Part shown: piece by piece, positions 1 to 5,000 of the stretch
How the letters are laid out: each line of letters opens with the position of its first letter
Position numbering within the stretch: position 1 is the stretch's first letter
Assembly: GCA_027482985.1 (NCBI GenBank)
Contig: JAIXVO010000226.1
Span: forward strand, 1-5,000
DNA length: 5,000 nt
Reading direction: 5' to 3'
Source: Cyanobacteriota bacterium
GTDB taxonomy: Bacteria; Cyanobacteriota; Cyanobacteriia; Leptolyngbyales; Leptolyngbyaceae
Notes under the pieces: generated by a model
Databases searched by the model: none
Seen by the model: the letters and a program-made list of their open reading frames with translations, nothing else
Told to the model about the DNA's origin: nothing
Program-made: the position numbers and the translations under genes

Positions 1-664
1 ACGTATTCGAGAAAGGCTCCTGGATACGGTTTGGCAGCCAGCCGACGATGTTTTCCCAGACCTCATCTCCATGTTGCAGCAGGTAAAACGTGGAAATCAC
101 CGTCAATAGCACGTCAATCAGCTTAGCGACGGTGAAAACAGCTAAATCCAGGGTGAGATTGAGGGCTTTACCCGCAATGTTTTGAAGCTGACTTTTGAGG
201 CGATCGTTAATCTGCACAATCAACCCATCCAGACTGATGGGTAAGCCCATATCGGTCAGCCGTTGATCCAGCATGACCAATTGCCGTTGACCGGAGTCAA
301 ACCATTCTGGCAACCGCACCACGAGTTGTTGCGCCTGGGCGATCGCCAACGGCAGGAGGGTCACAGCCAGCACCAAGATGCCAAGAATCGCCAATAAGAA
401 AACAACGATCGCTGCTTGCGTGCGGGGAGTCCCACGCTTTTGCAGCCAGCTCACTGGGTAGTTAAGCAGGAAAGCAAACAGCGAGGCCACAATGAGCACG
501 ACCAACAGCGACTGGAAGTAACTAAAAATTGAGGCAAATGCCCAGAAGTTAAGGACAATCAAGGGGGCCGCCAGCGCGATCGCCAAGGCGCGCGACAGTG
601 GCGTAAGCGACTCCCACCAATTCAACAAGCGACTTTTGGGATTGGAAATTCCAGAACTTGGCAT
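1..664 (-). CDS. AI-2E family transporter (PerM/DUF20-like), partial at C-terminus
   Basis: A minus-strand frame is open from ATG at 664 to the left edge and gives 221 residues. An in-frame TAA lies six codons upstream, so this ATG is the only sensible start. No clear Shine-Dalgarno sequence is present. Hydrophobic segments lie at about residues 23-41, 46-68, 84-109 and 173-196. A hydrophilic stretch at about 110-170 separates the third and fourth. The N-terminal helix pair, the LFAFLLNYPVSWLQKRG stretch (62-78), the third helix running into an amphipathic region, and FYLLQHGDEVWENIVGWLP (193-211) match the layout of PF01594 proteins. That family usually has about 340-370 residues, so roughly a third is missing beyond the window. 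Members are inner-membrane proteins proposed to export small molecules such as autoinducer-2, or to act as ion antiporters; the substrate here is unknown. The family call is firm, the function is not. Confidence 0.85.
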   Translation of the reverse strand, partial: MPSSGISNPKSRLLNWWESLTPLSRALAIALAAPLIVLNFWAFASIFSYFQSLLVVLIVASLFAFLLNYPVSWLQKRGTPRTQAAIVVFLLAILGILVLAVTLLPLAIAQAQQLVVRLPEWFDSGQRQLVMLDQRLTDMGLPISLDGLIVQINDRLKSQLQNIAGKALNLTLDLAVFTVAKLIDVLLTVISTFYLLQHGDEVWENIVGWLPNRIQEPFSNT

Positions 665-695
665 GAACAGTTGCAGGTGTTAACTGTGTTACTGG

Positions 696-701
696 ATATT
701 A
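696..701 (-). promoter_or_regulatory. Possible -10 element for the AI-2E gene
   Basis: On the minus strand this reads TAATAT, in a locally AT-rich stretch about 32 bases before the ATG at 664. It would give a short leader of roughly 25 bases. The -35 position at 17-bp spacing (TAAATG) is poor. The assignment rests on the -10-like hexamer and its position only, so it is tentative. Confidence 0.25.
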
Positions 702-868
702 TGCGGAAAGTTGATCCCCATTTACATCTCGCTCTATGTTGATTTAATCTCTACTCTGTTGCAGAAGATGAATCAAATGTTGCGCATGTCTTTACATTCT
801 AGCCATTGCCTGCGGGTCGTTGCCGAATGCTCCGGAAAAATCGCAGAACTGCAAGAAGTGATTGTATA

Positions 869-886
869 AAAACTTTGCAAAGTTTT
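869..886. repeat. 18-bp perfect palindrome, candidate operator
   Basis: AAAACTTTGCAAAGTTTT is a perfect inverted repeat with no spacer, centred between 877 and 878. It follows TATAAA (865-870), which could act as a plus-strand -10 box, so a dimeric regulator bound here could overlap a transcription start. It lies about 155 bases before the protease start and about 205 bases before the AI-2E start. There is no T-tract or GC-rich stem, so a terminator is unlikely. The symmetry is directly visible; the operator role is inference. Confidence 0.4.
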
Positions 887-906
887 AAGATAGCTGTGGT
901 TTTGTG

Positions 907-1002
907 GGTCAACCTGCGAGACGATAACAAAGTTTCGGGTTGTGATCTGGTCAATCCGGGTACCCCAGTCGGCTGCAGTCACTAGCACGGCTGAGGTCAA
1001 CC
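907..1002 (+). repeat. Three GGTCAAYC direct repeats upstream of the protease gene
   Basis: GGTCAACC occurs at 907-914, GGTCAATC at 949-956 and GGTCAACC at 995-1002. All are in the same orientation, at intervals of 42 and 46 bp. The last two are followed by CGGG and GGGA. Regular same-strand copies just upstream of a start can be activator or repressor sites. An 8-mer with one degenerate position could also recur by chance, so confidence is low. Confidence 0.25.
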
Positions 1003-1010
1003 GGGAACAA

Positions 1011-1016
1011 GATAAT
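1011..1016 (+). promoter_or_regulatory. Possible -10 element for the M48 protease gene
   Basis: GATAAT matches the TATAAT consensus at five of six positions and lies 26 bases before the ATG at 1043, which would give a leader of about 20 bases. No -35 hexamer is visible at the usual 16-18 bp spacing (CGGCTG at 17 bp). If used, it would probably depend on an activator, and the GGTCAAYC copy ending at 1002 lies next to it. Tentative. Confidence 0.25.
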
Positions 1017-1042
1017 GATTTTCACGGTAAGGCAAAGTGGGC

Positions 1043-2089
1043 ATGAAGACGATACAGACGATGGTAGTGAGTGCGATCGCGGGACTTTCCGTAACTGGCT
1101 GGACATTGCCTGCCCCAACCCAGGCTGTCGATCCGTTGCCACGCCAGCTGACAATCGCGCAGGCGAAACCGACGAAAGCGGTTGATTTTTACAAGAAAGC
1201 TGAAAAAGATCTGCCCGCCGATTACTATACGCTATACCGCATCGTAGAACGATTGGCACGGGCCAATGCGCTGGATCGCAGTCCCTGGCGAGTCTACATT
1301 TCGCCCCAATATGACATTAACGCCTACGCGACGCAGGCCAATCTACTGGCAATGCACAGTGGGCTGCTGGATCTGGTGGCGGGGGATACGGACGCGATCG
1401 CTTGCATCGTTGGGCATGAAATGGCACACCATGTGCAAAATCATATTCCGGTCGGCGAAGCACAACGGGAGAAACTGTTACAACAGGCTCGCACTGAGGC
1501 CTTGGAAGAAGTGACGGCAGAGCAGGAAGATCTGCGCAAAGATCTCCAGGGCATGAACATTGGGGGCTGGGTAACTGGACAGGCAGCTTCCCTGGGAGGC
1601 TTCATTAAGGGGGCGGGAGGCATTCCTGGCTTGGTAGGTGGTCTGATCGGTGGCATGTTACAGAATCAACGTCAGCGGCGGCTGGAAGCTGCCGTCCAGC
1701 GCATTGATCAAATTTCGGCAGCAAAAGAGGAAAAGCTGCGCAAGGAATGGTCAGCCTTGAGCCATCGCCATGAATTTGAAGCGGATAAGTTGGGCTATCA
1801 ATATATGGTGCGGGCAGGATTCAAACCAGAAGGTTGTATGACTGTGATGAGCGTGCTCAATCGCTTACCGGGGAGCCAAACACCAGGAGATTCTCATCCG
1901 TCCCCAACCGAACGCATGGCTACCATGAAGTCATTCGGAGCTGAATTCCCGACCCCGACCTTAGTCGCCGAGGGTCGCAAAAACCTCACCGCTAGTCCCC
2001 AGCCATTGACCTATGATCTCTCGCGCGATCGCGTGTCGCTCCGAATTAACTCGAAGTCTGGTAGCAAGAAAGGCGGGTTCCCCGAATAG
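1043..2089 (+). CDS. M48 family zinc metalloprotease, exported
   Basis: Encodes 348 residues from ATG 1043 (stop TAG at 2087). An in-frame GTG at 1037 would add two residues. I prefer the ATG because it gives a compact signal sequence and a purine-rich AAGG lies shortly upstream. Residues 1-28 form a signal peptide: Lys near the start, hydrophobic core MVVSAIAGLSVTGW, and likely cleavage after TQA. The catalytic zinc motif HEMAH is at 125-129 (zinc ligands H125 and H129, general base E126). The third ligand is probably E244 in EFEAD (244-248), the usual EXXXD signature. HPSPTER (285-291) matches a conserved M48 motif after the catalytic core. Between HEXXH and EFEAD is a charged, coiled-coil-like stretch (139-169) and a Gly-rich hydrophobic stretch (174-206). 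Exported M48 proteases of the BepA/LoiP type act in envelope protein quality control, so a periplasmic or membrane-associated role is likely. The substrate is unknown. Confidence 0.93.
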   Translation: MKTIQTMVVSAIAGLSVTGWTLPAPTQAVDPLPRQLTIAQAKPTKAVDFYKKAEKDLPADYYTLYRIVERLARANALDRSPWRVYISPQYDINAYATQANLLAMHSGLLDLVAGDTDAIACIVGHEMAHHVQNHIPVGEAQREKLLQQARTEALEEVTAEQEDLRKDLQGMNIGGWVTGQAASLGGFIKGAGGIPGLVGGLIGGMLQNQRQRRLEAAVQRIDQISAAKEEKLRKEWSALSHRHEFEADKLGYQYMVRAGFKPEGCMTVMSVLNRLPGSQTPGDSHPSPTERMATMKSFGAEFPTPTLVAEGRKNLTASPQPLTYDLSRDRVSLRINSKSGSKKGGFPE

Positions 2090-2114
2090 GCGACATTCTG
2101 GCCAAGTTCCCAGC

Positions 2115-2387
2115 CTAACGACCCATCGTCAGCAGGAACCCGACCGTTACCCAGGTTATTAGCGCGGTGACCATCGAGCCCAACCATTGCAAGCGGCGAG
2201 AAATCGTGACCTGCCGCAGGCTGGAGGAATTGGTGTCTAGCCGCATCATAATCACCATGACGGGGGGTGCGGCTAACTCATTGGCGATCGCCCTTTCCAG
2301 AGAAGGCAAGTCGTCTTCGAGATGTCGCTGCCAACTGTTCAACGATTCTTTGTAGGTTGGGGTCATGGCTCTCATCGCCTTGCTCAC
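2115..2387 (-). CDS. Hypothetical protein, C-terminal part of a probably frameshifted gene, one TM helix
   Basis: This minus-strand frame ends with TAG at 2115-2117, 25 bp from the converging protease gene. It could start at a GTG (2387) or later ATGs, but none has a clear ribosome site, and the first third overlaps the better-looking frame 2278-2562. The distal part looks genuinely coding: an acidic EDDLPSLERAIANEL helix, then LAAPPVMVIMMRL, a basic RQVTISRR stretch and a single hydrophobic helix (LQWLGSMVTALITWVTVGFL) four residues before the end. That layout suggests a cytoplasmic domain anchored by a C-terminal membrane helix. I do not recognise the family. It most likely continues the protein begun at 2562, joined by a frameshift near 2311-2330. 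An independent small gene is possible but less likely. Confidence 0.45.
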   Translation of the reverse strand: MSKAMRAMTPTYKESLNSWQRHLEDDLPSLERAIANELAAPPVMVIMMRLDTNSSSLRQVTISRRLQWLGSMVTALITWVTVGFLLTMGR

Positions 2388-2562
2388 TGGGCAATTTGCT
2401 CAACTCAGGGGGACAGAGTTGGCTGGATTGTAGATCTTGCAATCGGGTTTGTCCGGCATCGATCAGGGGTTGAGAGGCAATCGCTTGTGCCAGTTCAATG
2501 CCTGCGGGCAGGGCTGACTTCGCGTCTTCCAGGCAATTAAGTTGTTGCAGTGTCGGTGCCAT
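2278..2562 (-). CDS. Hypothetical protein, N-terminal part of a probably frameshifted gene
   Basis: The frame runs from ATG at 2562, the only start available because an in-frame TGA lies six codons upstream, to a TGA at 2278-2280, giving 94 residues. No Shine-Dalgarno sequence is evident. The first 80 or so residues are hydrophilic and helix-prone, with leucine, glutamine and alanine spread evenly (LPAGIELAQAIASQ, then NLQRIVEQLAATS), as in a real soluble domain. After TS, near 2320, the sequence turns abruptly into RRRLAFSGKGDRQ and uses CGA, AGA and CGA codons in a row. From the same point the neighbouring frame reads a sensible EDDLPSLERAIANEL. This pattern fits a one-base indel in a gene of about 149 codons spanning 2115-2562. 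The family is not recognised. A sequencing error, a true pseudogene or a recoded gene would all look like this. Confidence 0.5.
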   Translation of the reverse strand: MAPTLQQLNCLEDAKSALPAGIELAQAIASQPLIDAGQTRLQDLQSSQLCPPELSKLPSEQGDESHDPNLQRIVEQLAATSRRRLAFSGKGDRQ

Positions 2563-2600
2563 GAAATATAGCTTTGGTCAGAACACTTAGGACAAGTTGG

Positions 2601-2625
2601 CTCTGCCACGGGACACATGGCAGAG
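2601..2625. repeat. Perfect 8-bp inverted repeat
   Basis: CTCTGCCA (2601-2608) and TGGCAGAG (2618-2625) are exact reverse complements separated by nine bases. The hairpin lies about 40 bases upstream of the ATG at 2562, so in a minus-strand transcript it would sit in the leader of the small hypothetical gene. Without a U-run it is not a standard terminator. It could be an operator or an RNA structure. Confidence 0.4.
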
Positions 2626-2750
2626 GCGATCAATCAGATTGTGACTCTGACTATAGCGATCGCCCTTGCGAAAAAACTTCGCCACCTCCAGCTGTTGCAC
2701 TGGTCTCCCCGCTGCCGTTTGCACACCCGCGATGTCCCGTAACCGCATTT

Positions 2751-2793
2751 CGGCTCCGCTCAACGCCCGGCCTCTGTGGGTTGAGCGCAGCCG
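2751..2793. repeat. Long imperfect inverted repeat (13 bp plus one mismatch), REP-like
   Basis: CGGCT-C-CGCTCAAC (2751-2764) pairs with GTTGAGCG-C-AGCCG (2780-2793): 13 Watson-Crick pairs with one C/C mismatch, around a 15-base loop. Two G/T wobbles and a T-A pair can extend it to 2748-2796. It lies about 40 bases past the aminotransferase stop. The arm resembles the GAGCGNAGYCGAA palindromes I recall as dispersed intergenic repeats in several bacterial groups, cyanobacteria included; that likeness is from memory and not checked here. Likely roles are mRNA 3'-end protection or a REP-like element. A competing 6-bp pairing (CCCGGC 2766-2771 with GCCGGG 2790-2795) would exclude part of the main stem. 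Confidence 0.5.
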
Positions 2794-2796
2794 GGA

Positions 2797-2818
2797 CTCA
2801 ATCCATGCAGAGATTGAG
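2797..2818 (-). repeat. 7-bp hairpin just past the aminotransferase stop
   Basis: CTCAATC (2797-2803) and GATTGAG (2812-2818) are exact reverse complements around an eight-base loop, starting 13 bases beyond the aminotransferase stop codon. Together with the larger hairpin at 2751-2793 it forms a tandem stem-loop array in the 3' end of that transcript. It is weaker and less GC-rich than a typical terminator stem, and no U-tract follows. A factor-dependent terminator or RNA-stability element is possible. Confidence 0.35.
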
Positions 2819-2831
2819 GGAGGGCTTTCGG

Positions 2832-4016
2832 TTAGAAAAAGGGCTGCATTCTGGCGACGGCAGTTTCGAGAATGGCAGGAGCATGCACCAGCGCAAACCG
2901 AACATAGCCTTCACCCGATTTGCCAAACCCCGCACCGGGAGAAACGGCAACTCCGGTTTGCTCCACTAGCTGACGGCAAAAACCCACCGAATCCTGCGCC
3001 CAGCGATCGGGTAATTGCGCCCAAATATACATCGTCGCATGGGGGATGGGCACTTCCCACCCGATCGCGTGCAGTGCTTTGACAAACGCATCCCGCCGCT
3101 CCCGGAAGGTATCGACCGCAAGTTGCACACCCGCCTGGGTACCCGTCAGAGCGGCGATCGCCCCATGCAAAATGCCGCGATACTGGTTGAAATCGATCGC
3201 CGCCTTCACCTGGCGCAAGGCTCGAATCAGTTCCGCATTGCCGATCGCGTAGCCCACCCGAAAGCCGCCCATGTTGTAGGACTTCGACATCGTGAAAAAC
3301 TCAATGGAGACAGTTTTTTCCGGGTCAGCTTGCAACACGGAGGGGGCGAGGCTGGCCACCGTTTCGCCAGCGGCAGTGGGGAATACCAGATCGCAATAGG
3401 GAAAATCGTGAACCAGGACTAAGTGGTGTTGCTGGCAAAAGGCGACCGCCGATTGAAAGAATTCCAGGGAGGCGATCGCCGTCGTGGGATTGTGGGGATA
3501 GCTCAAGACCATCATTTTGGACTGCGCCAACACGGGCGCGGGAATCTCGGCAAAGACGGGGAGAAAGTCGTTTTCAGCCCGGAGCGGCATCGGGTAAATT
3601 TGCCCACTCGCCAGGTAAACGCCCCCGGCATGGGAGGGATAACCCGGATCTTGCAACAGGGCAAAGTCGCCCGGATTGAGGAGCGCTAGCGGTAAATGGG
3701 CGGTGCCTTCCTGCGACCCAATCAGCGGCAGGACTTCGGTTTCCGGGTCAACGGGCACCCCAAACTTTTCGGTATACCAGCTCGCCGCCGCTTGCCGAAA
3801 CGGGAGGGTCGCCTGAAACAATAAATAACCGTGAGTGGTGGGGTCTGGGAGGGACTGGGCGATCGCGTCAATCACATGGGGTTGAGTCGGCAAATCGGAA
3901 GACCCCAGGGAGAGGTCAATAATTTCGCGTCCCGCCTGTCTGGCTCTGGCTTTTGCCTGATCCATATCGGCAAACACATTCGAGCGGAGCGGTTCCAGAC
4001 GTTGAGCAAATTCCAT
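2832..4016 (-). CDS. PLP-dependent class I/II aminotransferase, LL-diaminopimelate/aspartate aminotransferase-like
   Basis: Encodes 394 residues from ATG 4016; GTG 4019 would add one residue. GGAGG at 4025-4029 lies eight bases before the ATG, which supports that start. Fold-type I landmarks occur in order: SLGSSDLP near 36-43; GYLLFQATLPFRQA (63-76); GSQEG (100-104) before the cofactor phosphate site; SYPHNPTT with N176; HDFPY with D204 (pyridine nitrogen) and Y207; SKSYNMGGFRVGY with the Schiff-base lysine K245 and phosphate-binding R253; and GYVRFAL with R373, the substrate carboxylate arginine. Length matches the family (about 390). The enzyme swaps amino groups between an amino acid and a 2-oxo acid in the cytosol. 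The opening (EFAQRLEPLRSNVFADMDQAK) resembles the cyanobacterial group often labelled LL-diaminopimelate aminotransferase (lysine and peptidoglycan precursor synthesis), but the substrate cannot be fixed by reading. It is divergent from the DUF1275 gene, with a 120-bp spacer. Confidence 0.94.
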   Translation of the reverse strand: MEFAQRLEPLRSNVFADMDQAKARARQAGREIIDLSLGSSDLPTQPHVIDAIAQSLPDPTTHGYLLFQATLPFRQAAASWYTEKFGVPVDPETEVLPLIGSQEGTAHLPLALLNPGDFALLQDPGYPSHAGGVYLASGQIYPMPLRAENDFLPVFAEIPAPVLAQSKMMVLSYPHNPTTAIASLEFFQSAVAFCQQHHLVLVHDFPYCDLVFPTAAGETVASLAPSVLQADPEKTVSIEFFTMSKSYNMGGFRVGYAIGNAELIRALRQVKAAIDFNQYRGILHGAIAALTGTQAGVQLAVDTFRERRDAFVKALHAIGWEVPIPHATMYIWAQLPDRWAQDSVGFCRQLVEQTGVAVSPGAGFGKSGEGYVRFALVHAPAILETAVARMQPFF

Positions 4017-4024
4017 CACGGCAT

Positions 4025-4029
4025 CCTCC
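4025..4029 (-). promoter_or_regulatory. Shine-Dalgarno sequence of the aminotransferase gene
   Basis: On the minus strand this reads GGAGG, eight bases before ATG 4016 and five before the alternative GTG 4019. The spacing favours the ATG. It is the only strong ribosome-binding site in the window. Directly after it, ATGCCGTGA forms a two-codon frame whose TGA overlaps the true start (TGATG); with no spacing from the GGAGG, initiation at that first ATG is unlikely. Confidence 0.7.
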
Positions 4030-4136
4030 GAGGCATTGCATCCGCCCCAATTCTGAGATATTTAGTCTATCGCTTCCGGAATTCTTCGGGCGCAACCGCA
4101 CCCTTGATTTTGCAACCCTACCCATCAGACGGCGTT

Positions 4137-4844
4137 ATGGCTCAGGCAACCTTCCGCGATCGCTGGACAACGGCTCTCCTTAGTGCCGTCGCAGGTTATG
4201 TGGATACGGCAGGCTTCCTCAGCCTGAATGGATTGTTTACGGCACACGTCACTGGGAACTTAGTGGTGGCGGGTGCTGAAATTGCGGGCTTGGGCGATCG
4301 CCGAGTGTGGGTACGGCTGGCGGTGATTCCCGGCTTCATTCTGGCGAGCTTACTCACCACCACACTGTTACGGACTCGGCACTGGTCGCTGGCCCGATTT
4401 TTAGGACTGGAAGCCCTCACCCTGCTGCTATTCACCCTATTGGGCGTGGGACTGGCGGATCAACTGAGTCAGGATTGGGCGCTGTTCGCGATCGGGTCGG
4501 CAGGGGTGTTTGCGATGGGGGTACAGAATGCCCTGATGCGAGAAGCGTTTGGCAACCTGGCACCGACCACTATAATGACGGGCAACCTGACCCAATTCAC
4601 GATTGATCTGGCACGACTGCTGGTGATTCGGGATCATCTGCAACACGAACACCCTGACCGCCAACAAGCCGAGATCGAACAGCGGGTTAGCAAATTTGGC
4701 TTGGCGCTCCTCAGCTTCACGATTGGGGCGGCACTGGGGGCAGTGATCACCGCGCAACTTGGCCTCTGGTCGATTAGCTTACCGACGATCGCGATCGCCC
4801 TCCTAGCGTGGCAATCCCGCCCCCAGCCTGCCCACTCGGCCTGA
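4137..4844 (+). CDS. DUF1275 (YoaK-like) family membrane protein
   Basis: Encodes 235 residues from ATG 4137 to TGA 4842. The frame stays open upstream to 3831, but that part runs antisense through the 5' end of the aminotransferase and is not hydrophobic or family-like. ATG 4137 gives the usual family length (about 220-250 residues) and leaves a sensible divergent spacer. No strong Shine-Dalgarno sequence is seen. Family signatures are the region 19-41 (AGYVDTAGFLSLNG followed by AHVTGN) and 127-154 (MGVQNALMREAFGN followed by TIMTGNLTQF); the repeated TGN pattern suggests two related halves. About six membrane helices are visible, near 13-33, 60-78, 88-106, 114-132, 187-207 and 209-226. A charged loop (162-186, QHEHPDRQQAEIEQR) lies between the halves. 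The family (PF06912) is widespread and of unknown function; a transport role is often supposed. It converges on the thioredoxin-like gene with an 11-bp gap. Confidence 0.9.
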   Translation: MAQATFRDRWTTALLSAVAGYVDTAGFLSLNGLFTAHVTGNLVVAGAEIAGLGDRRVWVRLAVIPGFILASLLTTTLLRTRHWSLARFLGLEALTLLLFTLLGVGLADQLSQDWALFAIGSAGVFAMGVQNALMREAFGNLAPTTIMTGNLTQFTIDLARLLVIRDHLQHEHPDRQQAEIEQRVSKFGLALLSFTIGAALGAVITAQLGLWSISLPTIAIALLAWQSRPQPAHSA

Positions 4845-4855
4845 GGATAGCTTGC

Positions 4856-5000
4856 TTAAACTGCGACCAGATGGGGATTGATCAGTTCCTCAATTTTTTG
4901 TTTCGGGACTGCCCCTTCCAGGACTTCCAACACTTCTCCCGCTTGAATTAACCGAAACGCGGGCACCCCATCCACCTGATAAGTTTTCACAGAAACCGGA
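4856..5000 (-). CDS. Thioredoxin-fold protein, C-terminal end (partial)
   Basis: A minus-strand frame enters from the right edge and ends with TAA at 4856-4858, giving the last 47 residues of a protein whose start lies outside the window. YQVDGVPAFRLIQAGEVLEV fits the second half of a thioredoxin domain: a strand, the turn before the conserved cis-proline (VPAF, equivalent to VPT in thioredoxins), then a hairpin containing a glycine (QAGEVLEVLEGAVP). The final helix (KQKIEELINPHL) also matches the usual thioredoxin ending. The active-site CXXC would lie upstream, out of view, so redox activity cannot be confirmed; a thioredoxin, a thioredoxin-like protein or a fusion are all possible. The stop is 11 bp from the end of the converging DUF1275 gene, with no terminator hairpin between them. 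Confidence 0.75.
   Translation of the reverse strand, partial: PVSVKTYQVDGVPAFRLIQAGEVLEVLEGAVPKQKIEELINPHLVAV

Larger units (their letters stand above)
665..1036. other. Non-coding divergent spacer between AI-2E gene and M48 protease
   Basis: This 372-bp stretch separates two divergent genes and should hold the promoters of both. I see no convincing gene. The longest minus-strand frame (773-1000) needs a TTG start and resembles no family. What stands out is an 18-bp perfect palindrome (869-886), three GGTCAAYC direct repeats (907, 949, 995) and weak -10-like hexamers on both strands. The spacer has AT-rich patches (about 690-800 and 860-890), as expected of promoter DNA. No RNA gene or canonical terminator was recognised. 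Confidence 0.6.
2563..2831. other. Hairpin-rich non-coding spacer downstream of the aminotransferase
   Basis: This 269-bp stretch lies between the end of the aminotransferase gene and the start of the small hypothetical gene, both on the minus strand. No frame here is convincing; the plus-strand open frames run on into the antisense of the aminotransferase. It holds at least three perfect or near-perfect inverted repeats (2601-2625, 2751-2793, 2797-2818), a minor 5-bp one (2668-2682) and one HIP1 octamer (2656-2663). None is followed by a T-tract on either strand, so a classical intrinsic terminator is not visible. Confidence 0.6.

Noticed and set aside
711..740. TTGATC and TATGTT with an 18-bp spacer as a plus-strand promoter
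   Set aside because: Each hexamer matches consensus at only four of six positions, and the site is about 300 bases from the protease start. Too weak to annotate.
773..1000. Minus-strand 75-residue open frame in the AI-2E/protease spacer
   Set aside because: It needs a TTG start, resembles no known family, and covers the palindrome and repeats of a promoter region. Probably chance.
2565..2570. TATATT on the minus strand as a -10 box for the small hypothetical gene
   Set aside because: It would place the transcription start at or inside the ATG at 2562, so it cannot serve this start codon.
2574..3082. Two overlapping plus-strand open frames of 131 and 138 residues
   Set aside because: They lie mostly antisense to the well-supported aminotransferase, show no family features and overlap each other in different frames.
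3831..4136. In-frame N-terminal extension of the DUF1275 gene
   Set aside because: It runs antisense over the first part of the aminotransferase. The family length and the hydrophobic first helix fit a start at ATG 4137.
339..4798. Twelve GCGATCGC octamers as a possible repeat array
   Set aside because: These are dispersed HIP1 motifs typical of cyanobacterial genomes, not a local array. They are useful only as a taxonomic hint.

Overview
The window looks cyanobacterial. The octamer GCGATCGC (HIP1), which is strongly over-represented in many cyanobacterial genomes, occurs 12 times in 5 kb, in genes and between them (for example 339-346, 1073-1080, 2025-2032, 3472-3479, 4791-4798). The gene families fit that assignment. 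No species can be named from the sequence alone.

Layout from left to right. Positions 1-664 (minus) hold the N-terminal two thirds of an AI-2E/PerM-type membrane protein that runs off the left edge. Positions 665-1036 are a non-coding divergent spacer with an 18-bp perfect palindrome and three GGTCAAYC direct repeats. Positions 1043-2089 (plus) encode an exported M48-family zinc metalloprotease. Converging on it at 2115-2562 (minus) are two overlapping small reading frames that look like one small tail-anchored-type protein broken by a single-base frameshift. Positions 2563-2831 are non-coding and rich in hairpins. Positions 2832-4016 (minus) encode a PLP-dependent class I/II aminotransferase of the LL-diaminopimelate/aspartate aminotransferase-like group. 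A 120-bp divergent spacer separates it from a DUF1275 (YoaK-like) multi-pass membrane protein at 4137-4844 (plus). From 4856 to the right edge (minus) is the C-terminal end of a thioredoxin-fold protein.

The genes alternate in strand and are mostly single transcription units (divergent, convergent, divergent, convergent). There is no clear operon and no sign of one shared pathway. Common themes are envelope or membrane proteins (AI-2E transporter, exported protease, DUF1275) and core metabolism (aminotransferase). I see no mobile element, CRISPR array, tRNA or rRNA, and no convincing new multi-gene system. The points most worth a second look are the frameshifted small gene, the long imperfect hairpin downstream of the aminotransferase, and the palindrome and direct repeats upstream of the protease.
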